This document shows, piece by piece, positions 57,874 through 64,000 of a DNA stretch of 64,000 bases. A program made the translations under genes and the position numbers. This stretch comes from Taiwanofungus camphoratus (Eukaryota; Basidiomycota; Agaricomycetes; Polyporales; Taiwanofungaceae). A model generated the notes under the pieces. That model searched no databases. It was not told the origin of the DNA and was given only the letters and a program-made list of their open reading frames with translations. Numbering within the stretch: the stretch's first letter is position 1; each line of letters begins with the position of its first letter. Location of the stretch: contig CP021232.1 in assembly GCA_003999685.1 (NCBI GenBank), positions 124,001 through 188,000 on the forward strand, read 5' to 3'.

Positions 57874-57941
57874 GGGGAGTTCGAAGCCTTAAGTGGTTTG
57901 TACCCAGGGGGAGTTCGAAGCCTTCAGTGGTTTGTACCCAC
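57874..57941 (+). repeat. 34-bp tandem duplication
   Basis: GGGGAGTTCGAAGCCTT then AGTGGTTTGTACCCA occurs twice in a row with two mismatches. A perfect hairpin, CCTAACA and TGTTAGG around AG, follows at 57949-57964, just before the tRNA-like gene. Confidence 0.65.
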
Positions 57942-57969
57942 ATCCACCTAACAAGTGTTAGGTTTGACT

Positions 57970-58043
57970 GACACTATAGCTTAATGGTCTAAAGCATCAG
58001 AAGGCCAGTTGAGAGGATGCAGGTTCGAATCCTGCTAGTGTTG
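57970..58043 (+). tRNA. tRNA-like gene with broken anticodon arm (pseudo-tRNA or SINE head)
   Basis: 74 bases. The acceptor stem GACACTA/TAGTGTT has six Watson-Crick pairs and one G-T. The D stem is GCTT/AAGC with GG in the loop, and the T arm GCAGG-TTCGAAT-CCTGC is perfect. The internal promoter boxes TAGCTTAATGG (A) and GGTTCGAATCC (B) are present. Seven T residues at 58047-58053 make a Pol III terminator. The anticodon arm (TCAGA, loop AGGCCAG, TTGAG) does not pair and lacks U33, so I assign no amino acid. It lies inside the decayed large gene. Transcribable by inference, unlikely to act in translation. Confidence 0.55.
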
Positions 58044-58046
58044 CCC

Positions 58047-58053
58047 TTTTTTT
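58047..58053 (+). terminator. Pol III oligo-T terminator after the tRNA-like gene
   Basis: Seven consecutive T three bases after the discriminator position, the usual placement for a tRNA gene. Confidence 0.55.
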
Positions 58054-58089
58054 GGTTCAGCCATTGTCTGTGCTCATCAACGGTCTGGC

Positions 58090-58738
58090 TGCTCGGCAAG
58101 TCAAACCTCATGAGTCTTTTTCAAACACAACTCGAGTCAGTTAGCAAAAGAGGCTTGAATGATCCAACACTTGGTGCAGAATACATTTGCAGATACAAAG
58201 GCGGCCTCATTAGAAAGCATTTCAAGAGCTTAGCCCAGGTAATGCCATATCTAATATATGATCTCATTCCTCAGAGTGTTCTAGATGGCTGGACAACCAT
58301 GGGAGCTTTGGTCGTTCTCCTCTGGCACACCAAAATCAAGAATACTGAAGTCTATCTGGTATGCTTTCCATTTTTAAGATCTACCCAGTCTAACTAATAT
58401 GTTTCTCACTGTAGGCTGAGTTATCTCGGTTGATTGAAGACTTTTTGAATATCACAGCAATATGTGCCCCCAGTATTCTCATCAGCAAACCGAAATTCCA
58501 TTTCCTAGTGCACCTCCCAGCATACATATGACACTTTGGACCAGCTGTGCTCTTCTCAACAGAGCAATATGAATCCTTCAACCACGTTTTTCATCTGGCC
58601 TTGATTTACAGTAACCGTCAAGCACCCAGCTGTGACACATGCAACACCTTTGCCTCTCAAGACATTATGAAGCACCTTGCTACTGGTGGCTTTTGGTTTG
58701 ATAACTCGCAGCAAAAATGGGTATGTGCTGGTCCTCGG
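58090..58738 (+). pseudogene. Large repetitive agaricomycete gene, 3' part
   Basis: Exon to about 58220 reads GGLIRKHFKSLAQ (upstream of it SKRGLNDPTLGAEYICRY). Next: VMPYLIYDLIPQSVLDGWTT and ALVVLLWHTKIKN. After an intron near 58360-58416: FHFLVHLPAYI, TGA at about 58528, then HFGPAVLFSTEQYESFNHVF, SNRQAPSCDTCNTFASQDIM and HLATGGFWFDNSQQKW. The TGA and several His/Cys/Gln residues sit where I recall Arg in the family, in line with CpG decay. The frame is cut at 58739 by R copy e. Confidence 0.65.
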
Positions 58739-59078
58739 TGATGAGTCCCGTAGCCTCCTGGCCCCCGAATCGCGATTTTAGGAGCTTTCTAATCCCCCAA
58801 CCGACCACTCTAAGACTCTCCTACAGCCTACGACAGGAGGGATAGGTTCCTATAATATTCCTAACGCCCCCTCTCCTTCCTAAACCCTCCTAACACCCTA
58901 CGAAGTCTTGCGAAGTCACACGAGGTGCTACGAGATTTCGAATGCTAGACGCGAAGTCCCTAACTCCTGCTAAGTCCACTATCGGACACTGCCGGCCCTC
59001 CCATACTGTTCCATTGGATCTAGGTCCTATCTACTACGTCACTCATCCCGGGCTTAGCTAAGAAGTCTTAGCTAAGTC
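58739..59078 (-). mobile_element. R element copy e, inverse orientation, cut by Gypsy-3
   Basis: Begins TGATGAGTCCCGTAGCC, the inverted right end of R. It continues through the blocks with CGATTTTAGGAGC, GATAGGTTCCTATAATATTC and CTTAGCTAAGAAGTCTTAGC until Gypsy-3 starts at 59079. The remainder lies beyond the window. The flanking 4-mer on the left would be TCGG (58735-58738). Confidence 0.85.
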
Positions 59079-59632
59079 TGATACAAGCTGGTATCAACGA
59101 CCGGAAAGCCTCGAACGTGAGGACCTGGCTACTAGGGATAGTAGTGAGGCTTTATGGACACTGCGTATGTCCTCCTGGGCGAAGTCGATAGAGTCGAGCG
59201 AGTACTCAGGTACGAAGCGAGAGGTCGCAAGATACGAGTATAAGATTGCTAGTGGTAACTAGCTACTTGGTAACCAGATCGAACTTAAGGTCCGACCTAC
59301 AAAGTACATGGCCTTATATACGTATTCTACCCTGCGCACGGACCATGGCACGTGGTCTAAGAATCAGCATGAGTAAGCGTAAGTAAGGCGATATGAGTCA
59401 TCGGGCCGTATTAGCAATCAGTAAGCGTAAGACGGAATGTGTAAGCGGGGCCCAATATGAGTCAGAGTCCATGAGTAACCGGGGCCCGTCCGGGGCCCGT
59501 ACCGTAAGCAGCGATGAACCAAGACGCTGCGCGAAGAAGCTGGGCCTACCCGAGGCCCGTCCTAGAAGCGAAAGGTCACGGGACCGATCCGAGGTCCGAC
59601 CGATAAGATATGCGATAAAAGAAATTGTATCA
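59079..59632 (-). repeat. Gypsy-3 3' LTR
   Basis: 554 bp; on the minus strand it runs from TGATACAATTTC to CAGCTTGTATCA. It contains the intact primer-complementary motif TAAGTTCGATCT at 59287-59276. Confidence 0.93.
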
Positions 59633-59645
59633 TTACCCCCCTACT
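59633..59645 (-). promoter_or_regulatory. Gypsy-3 polypurine tract
   Basis: AGTAGGGGGGTAA on the minus strand next to the 3' LTR, identical to that of Gypsy-1. Confidence 0.75.
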
Positions 59646-59907
59646 TATGATTGAACGCCTGGTCAATCAACTAAACTCCAATGGGGACACGTCGAGTTTC
59701 TCCGAGTCGAACTTTTGACGACCGTCGACGAACTTGACGAACTTCCGAGGGCGAACTTGAAAAACTTCCCTGGAAGTGACGAGCGGGTGTTTCACCGCGA
59801 CCGATAAGGGATGACCCTTGAACCCATAGGGGATGACCCCTCCAACCGTGAGCATCCTCTCAGCTCGACCTTTACAGTTTTACGACATGTCGGTCGTACG
59901 GTGTAGT

Positions 59908-60162
59908 TTAACGACGTGCACGGTCGTTCCCTCGCAGTTTAACGACATGCAGGAACCACTCTGGATGATACGGCGGTACCGGGTCGTTGGCGAATGCGTA
60001 AGTGACGGCGGTGCATTCGCGCGTAAGGTGCCCAGGCGATGGGCGACTACAGCGGCGACATTTGTAGTCGGGGCACGTCCTGTGCGAGTGACGAGTGCTA
60101 CCGCATAGGTAGCAAGGACCATAACGAGTGAACGAGGATGAAGGACCGTTTGACTGAGACAT
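59908..60162 (-). CDS. Gypsy-3 post-pol ORF with two zinc knuckles (84 aa)
   Basis: ATG 60162 (MSQSNGPSSSF), 41 bases after the pol stop. Knuckles are CYLCGSTRHSHRTC and CRRCSRPSPGHLTREC. The C-terminus YHPEWFLHVVKLRGNDRARR is basic. Intact, no stop. Conserved with Gypsy-1 at protein level, and its knuckle spacing with Gypsy-2. Probably a nucleic-acid-binding accessory product, made either from a spliced or internal message or by reinitiation; the mode is not visible. Confidence 0.75.
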   Translation of the reverse strand: MSQSNGPSSSFTRYGPCYLCGSTRHSHRTCPDYKCRRCSRPSPGHLTRECTAVTYAFANDPVPPYHPEWFLHVVKLRGNDRARR

Positions 60163-60203
60163 GCGAGCGATGAGTGGGGGTGAAAAATGCGACTTTTTTG
60201 CAC

Positions 60204-63200
60204 TCATTGTAAGTTCTTGCGCTGCTTATATGCGTTTAGCAGCTCGTCCGCAGTGCCGGCTAAGTTCTCTTCCGGTTCCCATGAGTCATCGGCGGATGAG
60301 TACCCTTTCCATCTGACTCGGTATTCTCGGCGATTCCTTCGGCGATTCTCACGATGTCCGACCAGAGCTTCGACTTCGTAGTTATCTTCACCGCTGATAA
60401 GCTCCGGCGGTGGTTCCGTATAGTTGGGACCATGCGTGTCTGTCTCGGTGTATGGCGAAAGAAGTGCGGCGTGGAAGACAGGGTGCACTCGCCATGTCGT
60501 CGGGAGCTTCAGCTTGTAAGACACCGGTCCTAGAACGTCCGTGATTTCGAAGGGGCCCTCGCGCTTGGGAGCCAACTTCCTCGTCGGGTATGGTAGCTTT
60601 AGATTCCGTGAGTCTAGCCATACCTTTTGTCCTTTGCGGAAACCCGTTCCTTTGGGTTTCACGCGTCTTGCTAACACCGCCTGTGCTAGCTCCATTGCGG
60701 AGTGTGCGTCTTCCCGAATCTTCTGCAAGTTCCGCAGTCGATAAGCGGCGCCCGGTGTGTCCGATCCGGGGTGTACGACGGGAATTCCTCGAGGTTCATA
60801 GCCCATCATGACCTTGAAGGGTGACGCCTTGATCGTAGAGTGCTCACGCGAGTTGTGAGCGAACTGTGCTGAGCCCAGCAGCGATGACCAATTGTCCGGG
60901 TTGTTGCTCGTGAAGCATCGCAGGTAGATCTCCAGTTCCTGGTTGACTCGTTCCGTTTCTCCGTCTGTTTGAGGGTGGAACGCTGTGCTCATAGCCGACT
61001 TGACTCCTGTCATACGGCAGAGCTCCTGGAATACCTTTGATGCGAACTGTGGTCCCCGATCGCTAATGATCTTGTCCGGAAGACCAAACCACTTGTAAAC
61101 CTCACGATATAATGCCTCGGCTGTCCCTGATGCGTCAATCGTTTTGTTGCATGGAATGAAAATTACCCCCTTCGTAAGGTCGTGGTCCACAACGACCAAA
61201 ATTGAATCGTAGCCCTCCGAAGTCGGCAAATCCGTAATGAAATCGCAGCAGAATGTACTGAACGGAGTGGCGTGCTGCGCGGATTTGATCGGGAGTAGGG
61301 CTGGTCGGGTGGGGTGCGTGTTAACCTTCATTTGCTGGCAAGTGCCGCAACCTTTGACGTATCGCGTGACGAAGTCAGCCATTCCAGGCCACCAGTAGTC
61401 TCGTCGAATAGACGAGAGGGTCTTCTGAATTCCAGGGTGGCCGGCGGAGAGGAGGTCGTGATAATTCGAGACCGTGTGTCGTCGTAGATCCTCATCTAGG
61501 GGAATATACACCCGATTATCGTAGAGGAGGTCTCCGTCTCAAATTGTCCAGTGGTCATTTGAGCCGTTTCGTGCATTGCGCATCCCTTCCGTATACACCG
61601 AGTCATTTACGCATGCTTCTGCGATGGAAGCCCTGAGACTCGTGTCGATGGCTGCTGCCCATACCTTGTCTGGTAGAACGGTTACATCCTGGTTGTCTGA
61701 TGAACCGTCGTCGTGGTCGGGGCGTCGGGAGAGCGCGTCGCTTTGCACCATTTGCGTGCCCGGAACATGAATTAACCTGTAATCGAATTCGGACAAGCGG
61801 AGAGCCCATCGTGCTTGCCTTCGATTCAGATTCCGTGCCGTCTTCCAGTACGTCAGATTCTTGTGGTCGCTGTAAATCGTGACTGGATACGGGCTTCCGA
61901 TGAGAAGGTGACTCCATTCGTTGAGTCCCCTCATGACGCCCATGAGCTCTCGGTCGTAGACGTCGTAATTTCGTTCCGCTGGCGTCATGCTCTGGGAAAT
62001 ATAACCGCACGGATGCCAATCGCCGTTGTCGTCCTTTTGCCTGAGGACGGCGCCTGTGGCGAACTTCGATGCATCCGTTTCCAACGCGAACGGCTTCTCC
62101 GGGTCGGGCATCTGTAAAACCGGTTGTTCCAGGAAGGCTTTCTTCAGTGCCTCGAAAGCTTCCTGCTGTTCATCGTCCCAGTGCCATTTGACGTCCTTTC
62201 GTGTGAGCGAGACTAGAGGCTGGGCCAGATGCGAGAAGCTGTGTATGAACCGACGGTAGAAGTTCCCAAATCCGATGAACGACCTAACCTCCCTGAGGTT
62301 CTTAGGTATCGGCCAATCCTTGATGCCGGCTACCTTGACTGGGTCCATGGCGAGTTGTCCGGGTCTGATGATCATGCCTAAGAATTCGACTTCTTGCACG
62401 TCGAATTTGCACTTTTCCGGTTTGAGATACAGGTCGGTATCTCGAAGTCTTTCGATAACTCGCCGCGTTCGCTTCTTATGCTCCTCGGGGTCTGTCGAGT
62501 AGATAAGGATGTCGTCCATATAGATTGCCAACCATCCTTCCTTGAGCATGTCTGCGAAGACCGTGTTCATCATCCGCTGGAACGTTGCCGGTGAGTTGCA
62601 CATCCCGAAGAACATTACCAGGGGTTCGTAGAATGAGGGAGGTCCTTCCCCTGCTGCTGGAACACCGAAAGCCGCTTTCCATTCGTCACCTTCCTTGATG
62701 CGAAGGTTGTTGTATCCTTGGCGAAGATCCATCTTCGTGAAGATCGTGGCATTATTGAGGCGTTCCAGAAGCTCTGTTACGAGGGGAAGAGGGTATCTGT
62801 CTTTGATCGTTCCCTCGTTGAGTTCCCTATAGTCCTGGCAAGGTCGGTATCCGCCGTCCTTCTTATCCACGAAGAAGAACGGACTTGCGAGTGGCGATTT
62901 GGACGGTCGGATGTATCCCTTCTCGGTATTCTCTTCGAGGAACCTGTCCAGTTCCGTTCGTTGATCCCTGTTAAGCGAATACGTTGTCTGCTTGAAGTCC
63001 TTGAAATCCGGCTTGAGATTTATCTCGTGGTCGAACTCCGAGTGTCGTGGAAGTCTCGCTGCCTTGGCTTTGTCGAACACCGGGAGGAGGTCGTGGAGGT
63101 ACTCAGGAACGAGTTCCGTGACCGGTTTCTCCTCTTTCTTAGCGTGTTCCTTGATTGCGAGTTCCGTGGATGTGGTGAGTCGACCAATGTCGTGCTTGAC

Positions 63201-64000
63201 CTGCCAGATAAGACCGTTTTCTAGACGACGATAGGTTCCGTCGAGAGGGTACTTCTCCTCCGTAAGGGGTGCATCTCGATACGCTGGGTACGAGTCTCGT
63301 CCATACGTCGTGATTCGATCGTCGCCCTCGATGAACGCTATAACCAGTTCATCGTCGTCGATCGTTTCCATCGCCTGATCCAGTGTGATACCGTTGACCG
63401 ATTCTTCTACCAGGGGTGCGACTGGGATGTCGCGGCGTGCTGCCTGCCTAGGCATGTCTGTCGTTGGCAAGACAGGAGACATGGTGTCGATCACCTCGAA
63501 GTCTCCTTCGTCCTCTACCTCCTCAATGGTGGGCTGCCATTGTTGCTTGAGGCGTTTTTCTCGTTCGGCGAGGAATGCCGCTACTTGTGGACAAGGGGGT
63601 GCTGACCAGTCTACCTCATAGTCTAGCACGGGATCCAGGGCTTCTTCCTGTTCTCGTTCGGCTAGTTTCTTCAGCTCCAGTCGCGCCACTCGTTGCGCGA
63701 TGATCCCCTTCTTCCACTCTCGAGACTCCTGTAGGGTCATGCGGTGCTTCAGTTCCACGCGACCCCCCTTCCAGTCGATACTGGGGTTCTCGAGTTTGAG
63801 CCATGTGTGTCCGAAGATGACGTCTTCGTTCCCTATACTGGCCACGTATGCTTTGACAAACCGGGGCTCATTCCCGATTTTGTACGATAGTAAGGCTCGT
63901 CTGTTAATGAGCGCTTGCTTGTTGGCAGTGCCGTCCACGTTGAACACCGGTATCGGGCGTGGTAGCGCCTCAGTCCGTAACTTGTGTTCCTTAACAAATC
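60204..64000 (-). CDS. Gypsy-3 pol, one in-frame TGA, N-terminus outside window
   Basis: A single frame from the window edge (VKEHKLRTEALP) to AYKQRKNLQ at 60204. It holds the protease C-terminal side ([21 protein letters not shown]), RT with YMDDILIYS, RNase H (LETDASKFATGAVLRQ), integrase zinc part (SAGHPGIQKT to CGTCQQMK), core D, D, E (FCCDFITDLP, ISDRGPQF, DGETERVNQE), GPY/F-like part and chromodomain (YEVEALVGHRENRRRNRREY, KGYSSADDSWEPEENL). The only stop is TGA 61541-61539 between RNase H and integrase, at the same site as in Gypsy-1. Otherwise well preserved. Confidence 0.93.

Larger units (their letters stand above)
59079..64000 (-). mobile_element. Gypsy-3, chromodomain Ty3/gypsy element, 5' part outside window
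   Basis: Same subfamily as Gypsy-1 (554-bp LTR with the same ends). Inserted in R copy e; the left target site would be AAGTC (59074-59078). The visible parts are 3' LTR, polypurine tract, post-pol zinc-knuckle ORF and nearly all of pol, from integrase back to the C-terminal side of the protease. Gag and 5' LTR are off the right edge. One stop in pol. Best-preserved coding copy of its subfamily here. Confidence 0.95.

Noticed and set aside
57970-58043. Calling this a functional tRNA with a stated anticodon
   Set aside because: The anticodon stem does not pair and position 33 is not U, so amino-acid identity cannot be assigned.
1-64000. CRISPR arrays, rRNA, bacterial operons
   Set aside because: No short regularly spaced perfect repeats with unique spacers, no rRNA-like sequence, and gene structure is intron-rich eukaryotic.

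Overview
The window is nuclear DNA of a filamentous basidiomycete, most likely a mushroom-forming agaricomycete. Evidence: host genes are cut by many 45-75 bp GT..AG introns, the gene families are typical of Agaricomycetes (MCT-type MFS transporter, small secreted proteins, Spo7-like protein, AIM9-like kinase), and there are chromodomain Ty3/gypsy retrotransposons. There is no rRNA, no CRISPR and no bacterial-type operon. One tRNA-like gene is present, with a broken anticodon arm.

Layout. 1-1886: 3'-truncated (by the window edge) MFS monocarboxylate-transporter-like gene on the minus strand. 4637-5500: relics of a small secreted protein family. 5365-8221 and 28481-31321: two nearly identical arms of a ~2.85 kb inverted duplication, each holding an intact four-exon gene for a small possibly beta-trefoil protein. 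8232-8630: a TAGTCA-rich element. 10569-26029: one copy of a ~1.76 kb non-coding repeat, here called R, split by two gypsy elements (Gypsy-1, old, 11169-16866; Gypsy-2, young, 17952-25962). 26072-27829: a second R copy. 31042-31866: a 335-bp tandem duplication made of secreted-protein relics. 33497-34308: the intact member of that secreted family.

35522-42231 is the ordinary gene block: Spo7-like gene, a two-membrane-segment unknown, a mitochondrial J-domain protein (all minus) and, divergently, an AIM9-like mitochondrial kinase-fold gene. 42232-49220 holds nothing I recognise. 49228-49993 is a hypothetical minus-strand gene. 50164-58738 is one large decayed multi-exon gene of a repetitive agaricomycete family, interrupted by several R-type insertions and a tRNA-like sequence. 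59079-64000 is the left part of Gypsy-3, inserted into yet another R copy.

Main points of interest: (i) all three gypsy elements carry an extra ORF between pol and the 3' LTR with two zinc knuckles of fixed spacing; (ii) the primer-binding sites are complementary to the predicted 5' end of the elements' own transcript, with compensatory changes between two subfamilies, pointing to self-primed reverse transcription; (iii) the R element has defined ends and 4-bp target duplications, and removing one copy restores a host reading frame; (iv) most premature stops look like CGA to TGA, a CpG-decay signature. All calls come from reading the sequence and from memory of families; no database search was run.
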